A DNA stretch of 64,000 bases, taken from contig RBKR01000013.1 in NCBI GenBank assembly GCA_004835665.1, forward strand, positions 992,001 to 1,056,000, read 5' to 3'. A model generated the notes under the pieces. It searched no databases and was not told the DNA's origin. It saw nothing but the letters and a program-made list of their open reading frames with translations. The stretch's first letter is position 1, and every line of letters starts with the position of its first letter. The stretch is from Phoma sp. XZ068. Lineage: Eukaryota > Ascomycota > Dothideomycetes > Pleosporales > Didymellaceae. Made by a program: the position numbers and the translations under genes. Below are positions 12,967-24,900 of the stretch, in pieces.

Positions 12967-15897
12967 ATGGCGCCCAGAAAGCGCCAGTACGGCGATCTTG
13001 GGAACGAGAATTCACCATCTAACTCACCCCGGGGTGTAAGCTCGTCCTCCGCGCACTACGCGCGTCCGTCCTCGTCGCAAGGTAACGTGCATTCGTCACC
13101 ATCACAGCAATATGATCGCGCACCGAAACAGCCCCGGACCGCACAGAATAGACACCCATCGCAAACAGCAACCGGCTCTTCCCAACATGATGCACTAGTC
13201 ATTGATAGTGACGATGATGACGACGCGTCGCAAGAAGTATCAGACTCGACACAAGGCTATAACGAACAACAATATAGCTACAGTCTCTACGGCATGATTC
13301 ATAACAAAATTGTGGGTGTCAGGTACTACAATGGCTACGCAACGGTAGGAGAGATGGTCATTTGTAGACGTGAGCCTCACAACCAGTATGACAGAAACGC
13401 AATCCAGGTTCTGAATGTGCAAGGGGAACAGATTGGTCATATCCCTAGAACATGGGCTGCGAAGCTGGCAAAGTACATGGACAACCGTAGTTTACTCGTG
13501 GAAGCTCACATCACCGGGCCAAAAGGTGCATTCGAGTGCCCCATCGAGATCAGACTCTATGGCACCAATGAGCCAGTTGAGCGCGAGAACCTCCTCAGTC
13601 AGATGAGACAGGACAAACTCCCTGTTGGGAACGCAGCAGATCGCAAACGTAAAGAAGCGGCAGCGCAAAAGGAGAGGCAGCGGCTGGCCAAGGAGGCTGC
13701 CAAGAGGGCAAAGAAGGAGGGTGGCAGTGTTGTTGGTGTTGGCGAAGGTCAGAACTGGGGAAACAGCATGAACGAATACGCGGCCGGCTCAACCCAATCT
13801 GACGGTATGGGGCCAGGACCCAGCCTAGAGGATATCATCGGCGGCAGTGAGCGTTTCAACCCCAGGAACTTTGAGAGTGTAGTTGAAGAGTTTGGGGTCA
13901 AGGAGCAGGACCTGGCCGCCATGCCTAAGGCAGCTCAGCCGAAAGCTCTTCAGACTAAGTTACACCCCTTCCAACTCCAAGGACTACAGTGGATGTTGGA
14001 CAAAGAGTCTCCACAGCTACCAGCCCAGGGTTCCAAGGACGTCGTTCAACTCTGGCAGCGTCACTCTCGTATGCCAAATGCCTTTACAAACTTGGCCACA
14101 AACTTCTCGGTCACCAACCCCAAGCTGGCCTCTGGAGGTATTCTTGCAGACGACATGGGTCTGGGCAAGACGATTCAGGTTATATCGCTTATCATGGCCG
14201 ATAGAGCCCTGAAGCGACGATCGCCCGATGCCTCTGCTGCAACACTCATTCTCGCGCCCGTTTCGGTCATGAGCAATTGGAGCACCCAAATGAAGAGGCA
14301 CATCAAGCCAGAACATGCCCTCCGTATCATGTTCTGGCACGGCACGCGCAAAGAGCCTATCACACCTAAGCATATTGAGGACTATGATGTGGTCATCAGC
14401 ACCTACGAGTCGATATCGTCAGATTGGTACTCACAGAAGAGCACAGCGCTACCGAGAAAGTCGGGTCCTTTCTCTATTACGTGGAGGCGAGTTATCCTCG
14501 ACGAAGGTCACAACATTCGCAACCCCAAAGCTAAGAAGACTGTTGCCATTAGCAACCTCCTGGCTCAGTCACGCTGGACGCTCACAGGTACCCCGATCAT
14601 CAATAATCTCAAAGATCTCTACAGTCAAGTCCGCTTCCTGCGTCTCTCAGGCGGTCTCGACTCCTTTGAGATCTTCCATGGTGCCATCTCCCGTCCTGTT
14701 CTGGCGGGTGACCCACAGGGAAACAAGACCCTACAGTTGCTCATGAGTGGCATTTGCTTGCGACGCAAGAAGGAAATGTCGTTCATTGACCTTCGTCTTC
14801 CCGAGCTATCAGAATATGTCCACAAGTTTAAGCTTCATCCGCATGAGCAGGAGAAATATGATGCACTTGAAGCACAAGCGAAGGGTACTCTCGACATCTA
14901 CAAGAAGAACATCGGCAACCAAAAGGCATTCGATACCTACCGCCACCTCCTTGAAGTTCTCCTGCGTATGCGTCAACTCTGCAATCACTGGCAGCTGGTT
15001 GGCGATGAGCGACTTGATTCGATCATGAAGCAGTTGGAAGCAGAAGGCGTCGTTGATCTTACTGCGGAGAACAAGGAAGCTCTGCAGAAGATGCTCCAAC
15101 TCTCTATCGACTCACAAGAGGACTGTCCTATCTGCTTCGACACCTACAAAGAACCTGTCATCACTAAATGTGCACACATATTCTGCACACCTTGTCTCGA
15201 GCGCGTGATCGAGCTACAAGGCAAATGCCCCATGTGCCGCGCCGAACTCGAATCATTTGGTTCCACCACCGTCAAACCAGCCGTCGAAACATCTGCAAAG
15301 CTTGAACCCACGGCCGAGTCAGAGGCCGACAAAGCATCTCTCGAGAAGAACACAAGCAGTAAAGTCGAGCAACTGATGCAAATCCTCGCCGCTAGTGCCA
15401 AAGACAAGACAAACAAGACCATCATCTTCAGCCAATGGACATCATTTCTCGACATCATCCAAGTCCACTTAGCCTCTGCAGGATACAAATACACACGCAT
15501 TGACGGCTCCATGAGCGCCGTAACGCGCGATGCCGCCCTCGAAGATCTCGACAACGATCCAGACACTACCATCATGCTCGCCTCTCTGTCTGTATGTTCC
15601 GTCGGCCTCAACCTAGTAGCTGCCAACCAAGTTATCATGGCGGACACCTGGTGGGCACCCGCCATCGAAGATCAGGCTGTTGACCGTGTTCACCGCCTAG
15701 GTCAGAAGAGGGAAACCACTGTCATCCGACTTGTTGTTGAGGATAGCGTGGAGGAGAGAGTGTTGGGTATTCAGAGCGACAAGAGGAAGCTCATGGCTAT
15801 GGCATTTGCTGAGAAAGAGGGCGGTAAGAAGAAGAACGTCCGAAGTGGCGGGCTCGGTGACCTTACGAGGTTGCTTGGACAGAATGTGCGGAGTTGA
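12967..15897 (+). CDS. SNF2-family ATPase with HIRAN and RING domains (HLTF/Rad5-like)
   Basis: An intronless gene of 976 residues starting MAPRKRQYGDL. Domains in order: a disordered Ser-rich N-terminus with an acidic DSDDDDD patch, which may be a SUMO-interaction element; a HIRAN domain at about 103-199 (GVRYYNGYATVGEMV); and the SNF2 N-lobe from about 332 with Walker A ADDMGLGKT near 395. The Walker B box near 511 is DEGHNIRN, the DEGH form usual in HLTF. A RING finger embedded at about 719-755 reads CPICFDTYKEPVITKCAHIFC...CPMC. The helicase C-lobe ends in QAVDRVHRLGQ. The HLTF/Rad5 family remodels stalled forks and is a ubiquitin ligase for PCNA polyubiquitination in template-switch damage tolerance. 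It is shorter than yeast Rad5, so it may be a paralogue beside a separate RAD5. Confidence 0.92.
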   Translation: MAPRKRQYGDLGNENSPSNSPRGVSSSSAHYARPSSSQGNVHSSPSQQYDRAPKQPRTAQNRHPSQTATGSSQHDALVIDSDDDDDASQEVSDSTQGYNEQQYSYSLYGMIHNKIVGVRYYNGYATVGEMVICRREPHNQYDRNAIQVLNVQGEQIGHIPRTWAAKLAKYMDNRSLLVEAHITGPKGAFECPIEIRLYGTNEPVERENLLSQMRQDKLPVGNAADRKRKEAAAQKERQRLAKEAAKRAKKEGGSVVGVGEGQNWGNSMNEYAAGSTQSDGMGPGPSLEDIIGGSERFNPRNFESVVEEFGVKEQDLAAMPKAAQPKALQTKLHPFQLQGLQWMLDKESPQLPAQGSKDVVQLWQRHSRMPNAFTNLATNFSVTNPKLASGGILADDMGLGKTIQVISLIMADRALKRRSPDASAATLILAPVSVMSNWSTQMKRHIKPEHALRIMFWHGTRKEPITPKHIEDYDVVISTYESISSDWYSQKSTALPRKSGPFSITWRRVILDEGHNIRNPKAKKTVAISNLLAQSRWTLTGTPIINNLKDLYSQVRFLRLSGGLDSFEIFHGAISRPVLAGDPQGNKTLQLLMSGICLRRKKEMSFIDLRLPELSEYVHKFKLHPHEQEKYDALEAQAKGTLDIYKKNIGNQKAFDTYRHLLEVLLRMRQLCNHWQLVGDERLDSIMKQLEAEGVVDLTAENKEALQKMLQLSIDSQEDCPICFDTYKEPVITKCAHIFCTPCLERVIELQGKCPMCRAELESFGSTTVKPAVETSAKLEPTAESEADKASLEKNTSSKVEQLMQILAASAKDKTNKTIIFSQWTSFLDIIQVHLASAGYKYTRIDGSMSAVTRDAALEDLDNDPDTTIMLASLSVCSVGLNLVAANQVIMADTWWAPAIEDQAVDRVHRLGQKRETTVIRLVVEDSVEERVLGIQSDKRKLMAMAFAEKEGGKKKNVRSGGLGDLTRLLGQNVRS

Positions 15898-16673
15898 GGA
15901 AGAGAAGTATAGAGGTGTTGCGAAGGCGTTACGTTGTCTACGATATACCCCATTATTTTCCCTCCACCTTGTATCTGTAAGGTAGGAGAGACACCGACCA
16001 AGATTGGTCGTAAAGTTATGTGGAAGCTTTCAGGTATACACACGAGCATTTCAATCTCAGCGACTTCTTCCGATCGACCGAGATCGAGGTAGACGAGCAC
16101 TAGCAGGTTCACAAGTGACGCGGCATGTTCTCCATCCACGGAGATCTTTGTAGCCACCAGTCTTTTCTCTTGATTTTCAGATGTTCTATAAACTAACACC
16201 GAACATCTCCCATGATTTTGTGTTTGACGTGTGTGAAGTCAACTAATCTATTATTCCCAGGAGACGGGCTTCATTCCTCCCGAGGACGATGAGTTACGTA
16301 GATCTGCTTGCAATCCAACGGACGACTTCCAACGAAAACCTTTATCAAAGAATCACAATCACGACATAATTTTTCCGGCGGTAATGCAGCAACGGCAGAA
16401 GAAGGTCTGGCGTCAATGATGATAAAGCGTACACCAACGGTCGCCTCCATTTTGCACCCCTGCACAACGGTCCGTAGCGACCTCTTCTTTTGATTAAGCT
16501 TTGCTCCACTTACCTTTCCGAGTCCTATACTCGCCCTCATCTCCGATAGAATGAAATGCTCGTCTTATCGCGACAGTATTGCGTGCTCATGAACCTATAC
16601 AATACATAAAAGCGCGGAAATAAATTTGAAATGATGCTTTACACAACAATTGAGCTTCGACAACGTGCATGAG
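15898..16673. promoter_or_regulatory. Intergenic upstream of rhamnogalacturonan lyase
   Basis: About 780 bases follow the HLTF-like stop. An AT-rich stretch with cataaaag near 16605 lies some 70 bases before the lyase start and may act as a TATA element. No ORF is supported. Confidence 0.4.
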
Positions 16674-18511
16674 ATGCGAGCCACCTCGATTTTCGCAGCA
16701 CTCGCCGCGGCGAAGACAGTACTGGCCAAGGGACCATTTCTCCAGCAGGTCACCTCGACTCAATGGATCATAGGCAACGACCTTTGGAACCTTACCCAGG
16801 GGGTAACTTACGCTACTAATCTCCAGTACCAAGGATCAGATGCCGTAGGTAAGGCACAAGGCCACTATGCTGGTGTCGGTACGTAAACATGGCAACTATT
16901 AGGCACCTAGCTAAACATCATCACAGATGGAGCAGCCAACCTCGTTTACACAAGTGCAAGAATCGTCTCGGACTCTCAAGACTACATCGATGTCGCCTTC
17001 TCCTCAACCCTCGGCGACCTTCACTGGGTGATCTACCCCGACCTGGCGGGCGCCTACCAATACTTCGTTAACAAAGCCCTTCCCGACCTTTCTATTTTCC
17101 GGACATTGTGGCGTCTCGACCCGAACCGTTTCACGCATGGCTTCAATACTAATAAGAACGAGAAATTGCCGGACTTTGCCCTCTACGCCAATGCTCCGGA
17201 GATCCAAGACGAGACGTTTCAGTTCCCTGATGGAAGCTATGTGACCAAGTACGACTTTGCGAACTATGTCAGGGAAAGAGACTTTGTGGGCGTGTATGGC
17301 AATAGCACGGGAAGTTGGTACATTCATCCGACAAATGAGTATCAGCCGGGCAATCACTTGAGTCAGACATTAACGGTATTTCTAACCCTGTAACCTCGAA
17401 TACTTTGGAGCACAGTGAGCTAACGAGGATAGGTGCATCGCGAATCTGCAACTGGCGATGCTGTACAGCTCAATGTAGTGCAGGATACATCCCACTTCCG
17501 CGTCGGGGCCAAGACGCCTCAACCTGTAGGCAAGATCTGGGGCCCATGGCTGTGGTACCTGGTATGTTACCTTTCTGACTACGTATAAGATCTCTCCTGA
17601 CATCTTCTCAGAACGATGGGTCGGTATCAGATGCACGTACCCGTGCTGTACGCGAGCGTGCAACCTTTCCATACGCCTTTCTCAATAATACCGCCTACCA
17701 CTCTCGCGGCTCTATCAAGGGCAAGCTCACTCTCTCTGACGGTCGCCCAGCAGCCGGTGCTGCTATCTTCCTGGGTGATACTGACACTTCCACGCGCCCA
17801 CTCGTCCAGGGATCGAACTACTATTACACCGCCTTCGCCGACGCCAGCGGCTCATTCTCAATTCCCAACGTTCGATCAGGCTCGTACGGTCTTATCGCTG
17901 CGTCGAACGGCGGTGCCATCGGCGATGTGTACACCAACTTTACATCCTCGCCCATCGCCATCAGCAAAGACACGACCACAGACCTCGGAAAGCTATTATG
18001 GACCATTCCGTCGAACACGAAGAAAATCTTCCAAATCGGCGCCTTCGACAAGAAAGCCACGGGTTTTACAAACTCGGGCCCACACGTGCATGGCCTGACT
18101 GAGAAGAGCCCTGCGAATCTCACCTACACCGTCGGCGCCTCGAAGACGTCAGATTGGTACTATGCGTCCTCGAAACTGGGCAGCTGGGATGTCGTGTTCA
18201 ACACCTCTGCCCCATCCGGGACCGCGAAGGCGTTGCTCAGTGTGTCGCTGGCTGGGTACTCGCAGTCGACATCTCTCAGCATCCGTGTTAACGGCAACAA
18301 GACGATTGGCACGATCAGTAAGGACACGCTGACTAGTGATCCAGCGCTGTATCGGTCTGGGACTATCAGTGGAGAGTGGCGGTTTTTGCAGTATGAGATT
18401 GCTGCTGCGGATCTGAAGCAGGGCAGGAATGTTCTCAGCTTCACGACAGATAGGTATACGTTGTGGAGGGGTGTGCTGTGGGATAGCATCATCCTTGAGT
18501 GGGTGGTGTGA
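16674..18511 (+). CDS. Secreted rhamnogalacturonan lyase, PL4 family
   Basis: Four exons, 16674-16878, 16927-17375, 17433-17561 and 17612-18511, give 560 residues. The start MRATSIFAALAAAKTVLA is a signal peptide. The catalytic N-terminal domain shows LHWVIYPDLAGAYQYF, TKYDFANYVRERDFVGVYG and GSWYIHPTNEYQPGN, conserved in PL4. After GKIWGPWLWYLNDGS come a fibronectin-III-like domain (GSIKGKLTLSDGRPAAGA) and a C-terminal jelly-roll domain ending DRYTLWRGVLWDSIILEW. PL4 enzymes cleave the rhamnose-galacturonate backbone of rhamnogalacturonan I by beta-elimination. Secretion and substrate suggest use of plant pectin by a saprotroph or pathogen. The length and three-domain layout are normal, with no sign of damage. 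Confidence 0.93.
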
Positions 18512-18879
18512 GGTCAGAGCGTGTTTATGCAAGTCGTGTGTGTAGATGATCATTCGGTCATACATGATGCATCTGGCGAGCTAGATTATAAGCTACTCTG
18601 TATGCTCTTCTGCGTGCTTTCAGTGATGCCTTTGGGCACATGTGCCAATCTCGTTACATAGCGTTCTGCATGCAGTCAGCACCAGTCTCAGGCACGTTGA
18701 CGTGCTGGTACCGACATTCGTGATCAATCGTCCAACCTGCAGATCAACGTAGCAGGTTCCATCCTGTGCTCGATCACCGCTATCCTGGCGGTGTCTTTCT
18801 TCGGGTATCATATCCCCTCTTCGACTGTTGGTGCATCGATGTACTCGTCCTTGTCTCAAATCCTGGATGCTGAGCCCAT
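18512..18879. other. Convergent intergenic region
   Basis: 3' flanks of the lyase (+) and the snRNP gene (-). Nothing else could be supported. Confidence 0.5.
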
Positions 18880-19516
18880 CTAGTCCGAGTCTGAATCCAT
18901 CTCCATTTCGGCATCATCGTCCTCTTCTTCCTCTTCCTCCTCTGCCTTCCTCTTCTGCCCCTTTGCCCTTTCCTGCTCGTTCACGGGAACGGCCTTCTCC
19001 AGCGCAGCAGCGAATCCAGTGGGTTGTTCGGGAGCCTCCTCCTTCTCAGGCAGATCAGGCTCAGGCATCTTATAGGTTCCGTCCAGCTTGGCTATTGTGT
19101 CGGACTTGGACTTTGCGTATGCGATTTGCTATGGGTCATTAGTCATGCACGCTTAACAAGAGTACACGGACGGATCGTGACGCACCATGTCCTTTCCAAA
19201 GAAGCTGTAGCCCTGCAGCGCGCGCATGGCTTGGGTGGACGAGTCGATGTCGCGGAACACGACGTGCGCCTGGCCGCGCATCTTCATGGTCTTAAGCGCA
19301 ACAACGTCCAAGATGACGCCATAGGTGGCGAACAGCATGTACAGATTGCGCTTCAGGTCTTCTTTGGGGAGCTTGTCGTTGAGGTTGCGGACGTATAATC
19401 TGTTGTCGTCAGCCATTGTGCCCTGTCGAGCGATGGGAGCCAACCTACGTCCTGTTTGGCACACCCTCCTTGTTTACTGGCACCGTTCCCGGCGGTCCTC
19501 GTGCTTGTGTGGCCAT
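18880..19516 (-). CDS. MSL1: U1A/U2B''-type spliceosomal snRNP protein, single RRM
   Basis: Preferred exons are 19516-19449, 19399-19186 and 19128-18880, 176 residues. The N-terminus reads MATQARGPPGTVPVNKEG and joins NRT to LYVRNLNDKL. The RRM shows RNP2 LYVRNL, RNP1 RGQAHVVF and the family signature QIAYAKSKSDTIAKLDGTY across the last junction. After it comes a short acidic tail (EEEEEEEDDD) and no second RRM, as in yeast Msl1. The protein binds a U2 (or U1) snRNA stem-loop in the nucleus. An alternative ATG at 19416 lies inside the first intron in the same frame and would give MADDNRLYV, so two N-termini are possible. It is head-to-head with the KIN28-like gene at about 300 bases. Confidence 0.88.
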
Positions 19517-19820
19517 GTTGTATGGAGATGTGGATGTTCTCGGTGGTGAGAGCTCCCCGCAGAAATCGCGTTCACGGTCGTCGCGCCAAGTCAAAAGTTC
19601 GGGGCCGTGCGCGCTCGCCGCATTGTCCGCAGGCGGTACGTCAACAACTCATGGTAGCTGCCTCGACACCACAGATAGGGTCTGATCAGAAGAGAAGGGA
19701 TGCCGAGGGAGCGAACATAGCTGGCGACCATGATTGAAGCTCCTTGACTCACTTTCGCCCCAGACTCGTCCACAGTATTCGTTGCGCCGCACCTCACAAC
19801 CACCACTACCATCGCCCGCC
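19517..19820. promoter_or_regulatory. Divergent promoter between snRNP and KIN28-like genes
   Basis: This 304-base gap separates two start codons pointing apart, linking a splicing gene and a transcription kinase gene. It is the only space for both promoters. No specific factor site was identified. Confidence 0.5.
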
Positions 19821-21053
19821 ATGGGCGTCTCCTCACCCGCCGCCTTGAGCCCACGGCCTAACCCGCCAGGTGCGCACCTGGCGATTCCCGACCGAGCCAA
19901 AGCCCTCTCGGGCCTCTCACGTGTCACGAAGCCGCCTGCCACGACCATCACACGCACGCCCATCGATGGCGGCGACACAGACATGGCCGAGCAGATGAAC
20001 GATGCAGTACGCTCGCAATTTGTGTCTGGCGCACGTCTGGGTGAAGGAACATACGCCATCGTCTATGCAGGCCACTACAGACACGACCCTACCAAGCTGG
20101 TCGCTATCAAGAAAATCAAGCTCAATGCCGATTTCAAGGACGGTATCGCCATGGACGCCATCCGCGAAATCAAATACCTCTCCGAGCTCTCGCACCCCAA
20201 CATCATAAAGCTGCATGCCGTTTTCAGTACAAAGGACCAGAACCTATCTCTCGTACTCGAGCACCTCCCCTTGGGCGACCTCGAAGGCCTGTGGAAGAAC
20301 AAGAGCATCACATACAGCAGCGCCGACATCAAGGCCTGGTCCAACATGCTCTGTCAAGCAATCTGGTTCTGCCACGCCAACCACATCCTACACCGCGATA
20401 TCAAGGGCAACAACTTACTCATCGCCGCCGACAACACCGTCAAACTAGCAGATTTTGGTCTCGCACGCTCTTTCGCAGACCCCGGCTCTAAGATGACCTC
20501 CAACGTAATCACGCGCTTCTACCGGCCCCCGGAGCTCCTTTACGGGTGCCACCACTACGCTGGCAATGCCGATATGTGGTCTGTCGGGTGCGTCATCGCC
20601 GAGCTCGCGCTGCGCCAGTTCTTCCTGCCCAGCGAAACAGATCTGCAGCAGCTCTCCGTCATAGTCGACGTCTTCGGCACGCCCACTGAAGAGTCCTGGC
20701 CCGGCGTGAGCTCGCTAAGATACTATCAGCCGCCACCAAATCGCAGCGCTGTCAAACTTCCTCAACCGCTGAGCTGGTGGAGAGGCCGCCTGCCATTGCT
20801 GGGTGACGATGGGATAGACATGGTGCGCGGCATGTTGGCCATGGACCCCCAGAAGCGCCTGACTGCTGAGCAAGCACTGAAGCACCGATATTGGACTTCT
20901 GCCCCACGGCCTACGAAAAAGGAGAACCTACCCACCGAAGGCGGGGGAATCAAGAAAGAGGGTGAAGACTTGAAGAGAAAGGGGGGTGAAACGCCCGCAG
21001 GCGCAGGCAGAGTCGATAAAGTCGCGCGCAAACTGGACTTTGGCGGAATGTGA
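19821..21053 (+). CDS. KIN28: Cyclin-dependent kinase, CDK7/KIN28 type (TFIIH CTD kinase)
   Basis: An intronless gene of 410 residues from MGVSSPAALSP. A 70-residue Pro-rich extension precedes the kinase domain. That domain has GEGTYAIVYAG, catalytic Lys97 in VAIKKIKL, and DGIAMDAIREIKYL in place of PSTAIRE. HRDIKGNNLL carries Asp193, DFGLARSF carries Asp211, and the T-loop is KMTSNVITRFYRPPELL with the likely activating Thr226. MTSNV resembles the Kin28 T-loop (LTSNVVTRW) more than other CDK classes. Kin28 with cyclin Ccl1 and Tfb3 forms the TFIIH kinase that phosphorylates Ser5 of the RNA polymerase II CTD. The basic C-terminal tail is longer than in yeast. PPELL instead of APELL is a small departure. 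Another CDK class is possible but less likely. Confidence 0.87.
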   Translation: MGVSSPAALSPRPNPPGAHLAIPDRAKALSGLSRVTKPPATTITRTPIDGGDTDMAEQMNDAVRSQFVSGARLGEGTYAIVYAGHYRHDPTKLVAIKKIKLNADFKDGIAMDAIREIKYLSELSHPNIIKLHAVFSTKDQNLSLVLEHLPLGDLEGLWKNKSITYSSADIKAWSNMLCQAIWFCHANHILHRDIKGNNLLIAADNTVKLADFGLARSFADPGSKMTSNVITRFYRPPELLYGCHHYAGNADMWSVGCVIAELALRQFFLPSETDLQQLSVIVDVFGTPTEESWPGVSSLRYYQPPPNRSAVKLPQPLSWWRGRLPLLGDDGIDMVRGMLAMDPQKRLTAEQALKHRYWTSAPRPTKKENLPTEGGGIKKEGEDLKRKGGETPAGAGRVDKVARKLDFGGM

Positions 21054-21993
21054 GCTATCATATGGACATGATTACCATATCGAGCAATCCCTGTGGAGAG
21101 AGAGAGAAGCGGGTACAACGCACGTCAAAAGCTTAACCCCGGCATCTTACACCCCCAACAATCCCAGCGGGCGTCAGCACAACCGTCACATACTTGCCGC
21201 GGCAGCGGGAGTCAGAACAAGCTTCTTGCCGTGGGTCGGGTGCGGTAGCGATGGAAGGGAGCCACAGCGGGTCCGACATTTCCCGAGCGTTTGTTTTCGT
21301 AGCGGGTCACCCGCCCTCCCTTGACCCGCTCGCTGCTGCACATCATCGGTTCCTTTCCCAAGGGCGTTTTCGGGGCCCGGGAACGCTTGCGCGCTTAAGC
21401 CTGGGATAGCCGTGGAGTGCAGCTCTTGGGGTCTGGGGTATGCAGTTGTAGCCTCGGGGTAGTGCGCCCCGAGGTGGACGTCGAGTCGTGGATGTAAGGG
21501 TTTGTGTATACCTGCGCCTTGTAATGTAGACCGAGATGCACCGAATGTGAATAGAAGAGATTAAGAAGATGAAATTGTTATACGTAATATTTGCTGTTAG
21601 TGGAGTGCTGCGTGTTGTGTTGACATCGCGTGAGCTGTGATGGCGAGGCTGTTAGCGTGAAAGCGATCATCAACATGTGAATGCTGTAGTCCTGAGAGGA
21701 TTTTTCAGATCGCACATACTCTGCAAACCAGTACTGGGTACTTCTCATAATGTTTAACATTACGAGATCCTGCTTTAGTAGCTCCTCAACATGCACCAAA
21801 AGTAAAAATGCTCGTGTAATATCAATCATGCAATTCACATTCAAGAGAAAGGCGGATGTAATGTTAAATATCATCATGCCCTATATACCATACTCCATAC
21901 TCATTTCGTTGCGCAAGGGAAAGTCATAACAGGTGCCCAGTCCTTGCAGGTATAGCGGACACCCCCATCAAAAACACTTTTCCAATTTCCAGT
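21054..21993. other. Convergent intergenic region
   Basis: About 940 bases lie between the 3' ends of the KIN28-like and pyruvate carboxylase genes. The first part (21170-21480) is GC-rich and the rest AT-rich. I found no credible ORF, RNA gene or repeat. Confidence 0.5.
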
Positions 21994-24900
21994 CTACTTG
22001 ACAAGCTTGCAGACAAGGTCGCCAGAGTCGACAGAGTCGCCCTCGCGGACCGATAGGTTGCCGACCCTACCAGAGTGAGGTGCGGAGATGACCATTTCCT
22101 GAAGTGGATGTTAGTGATTTGTTTCAAAGATAGGTGGAATATAGATAGACTTACCATCTTCATGGCGCTGAGGATAGCAACTGGGTCGCCCTTCTTGACC
22201 TCGCTGCCGTCGTGGACGCGAACCTCGACCAGTACACCAGACATGGGTGCACCGACCTGGCTGCTGTCTGTGGGATCGGCCTTGGGCCTCGAGATGTTCT
22301 CGATGGCGGCGTGCTGGTCCTCGACTGTGACGGTACGGGTCTCTCCGTTCATCTCGTAGAATACCTCACGCAGACCAGTCTGCTCGGACAGAGGTCCGAC
22401 AGCAAGGAGCTTGAGAATAAGCACCTTACCCTTCTCGAGCTCGACGTGGAACTCCTCGCCGATCTCAGGGCGCGACAAGAAGTAGCGTGTGGGCAGAACG
22501 GACAGATCGCCGTACTTTGTGGTCCACTTCTTGTAGTCCTCAAAGACCTTGGGGTACATGATGGAGGATGCGACGTCGCACTCGGTGGCATCGCCCCACT
22601 TGGTCTTCAGGTCCGACTTGACCTTGGCAATGTCGATGGGGTCCAGGTACAGACCGGGGCGCTTGTCCATCTTCCTGCGCTCGCGGAGAGCCTGCGAGCG
22701 GAGAGGCTCGGGGAAGCCGCCGTACGGCTGGCCCATCAGACCCTCGAAGAACTCCAGGACTGAGGAGGGGAAGTCGAGCTGCTCGGCCTTGCTGAGCACA
22801 TCATCGTAGGAGAGCTTGTTGGAAACCATGAACTGAGCCAAGTCACCGACGACCTTGGAGGTAGGTGTGACCTTGACAATGTCGCCAAGCAAGTCGTTGG
22901 CCTGCTCGTACGCCTTCTTAGTCTGAGCCCACTGCTCACCGAGACCCTGCTGCGAGGCCTGGAAGATGAGGTTGGTGAGCTGACCACCAGGGATCTCGTG
23001 CTCGTAGACCTCGGGGTCAGGACCGGTGAGACCAGCCTCGAAGGGCGAGTAGACGAGACGGAGCTGAGCCCAGTATGCGTCAAGGTTGCGGATAGCGTGA
23101 GCATCGAGGCCAGAATCGAAGTCGGTGCCCTCGAGAGACGCGAGGATGGCACCAATGCTGGGCTGCGAAGTCATACCAGACATGCTGTCAATGGCAGCAT
23201 CGACAGCGTCAGCGCCGGCTTCAGCGCAAGCAACCATGGAGGCAACACCAGTTCCGGCGGAGTCGTGGGTATGGACATGGATGGGAAGATCAGGGTACTT
23301 CTCACGGATGGCTCCAATGAGCAGACGGGCAGCGCGAGGCTTCAGGACACCAGCCATGTCCTTAATACCCAACACGTGGGCGCCCATGCCGACAATCTTC
23401 TCAACGACGTTGAGGTAGTACTCGAGGTTGTACTTCTTCTTGGGGTTGAGCATGTCACCGCTGGCTACAGTTAGTATAGTCAAAATTGTTGGGCGTTGCA
23501 AAACTTACCTGTAGCATACAGTACCCTCAGCAACACCACCAGCCTTGAGAACAGCCTTGATACCGACCTCAAGTTGCTCAACATCGTTAAGCGCATCGAA
23601 GACGCGGAAGATGTCGACACCGTTCTTCTTGGCCTGCTCACAGAAGTGGAAGATGGCGTTGTCGGGGAGGGAAGAGTACGCAACACCGTTGGCTCCACGG
23701 AGAAGCATCTGGAACGGAATGTTGGGTACAAGCTTGCGCATCTTCCTCAGGCGCTCCCAAGGATCTTCGTAGAGGAAGCGCATGGCAACATCGAAGGTAG
23801 CACCACCCCAGCACTCCAGAGCCCAGGCGTTGGAGTAAGCGTGGCTGGTCTCCTTGGCGATGTTGAGCAAGTCGACAGTTCGCACACGAGTTGCGAGAAG
23901 CGACTGATGGGCGTCACGCCATGTGGTGTCCATGATGAGGCAGCCCTTGTTGTTACGAACGGCCTTCGCGAAGCCCTCAGGACCCTCCTTGAGGAGGATG
24001 TTCCTCCAGCCCTTCTCGCATGGCTTAGAGGTGTCGATCTTGTTGCCGGTCCCGTCGGTAAGAACGGGAATGGGGATCTCGCCCTTGAATTTGGGCTCAC
24101 CGATCTGGCCCTTGATCTGGCTGCCGTTGACAGCGAGGTCACCAAGGTATGCAAGCAGCTTCTGAGCACGGTTCTGAGAGCCGATGAGGTCGAAGAGCGC
24201 TGGTGTGTCGTCGATGAATGTTGTCCAGCACTGGCCGTCAACGAAGGTAGGGTGTGTGAGGAGCTTGATCAAGAAAGGAATGTTCGTCTTGACGCCACGG
24301 ATACGGAACTCAACCAGCGCACGAAGCATCTTTCGGCGGGCGATCTCGTATGTGGAACCACGGCATGTGCACTTGACCAACATGGAGTCGTAGTGAGGAG
24401 TGATGATAGCACCCGCGAAGCCGTTACCTCCATCGAGACTATTTCGGTCGTTAGCTTGCATGTCACAATTTTGCGAGATCATAGTGAGCTGGGAGGTAGT
24501 AAACATACCGAACACCGTTACCGCCAGCGGAACGGTAGACCTCAATCTTACCAGTGTCCGGGGCGAACGACTGGGATGGGTCTTCTGTTGTGATACGGCA
24601 CTGGAAGGCGAAGCCGCGTGTGGAGATGTGGTCCTGGGTCAGACCGAGCTGCTCGAGAGATGCACCGGCAGCAATCTGGATCTGAGCAGCGACGATATCA
24701 ATACCGGTGATTTCTTCGGTAATGGTGTGCTCGACCTGGATACGGGGGTTGATCTCTGTGGCATTTATTAGCTGCTTGATCTTTGCAATTAAAATTGCGT
24801 GTGTTCTTACCAATGAAGTAGTAGCGGTTCTGCTGGTCAACCAAGAACTCGGCGGTACCAGCGTTGCGGTACTTGACTGACTGAGCGAGCCTGACGGCAT

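Noticed and set aside
10063..18511. Beta-glucosidase, SNF2 and rhamnogalacturonan lyase as a carbohydrate cluster
   Set aside because: A DNA-repair gene lies between them, the glucosidase has no signal peptide, and no transporter or regulator is present; co-location is probably chance.
23496..24593. 365-codon plus-strand ORF opposite pyruvate carboxylase
   Set aside because: Antisense shadow; no domain, and the minus frame is clearly PYC.
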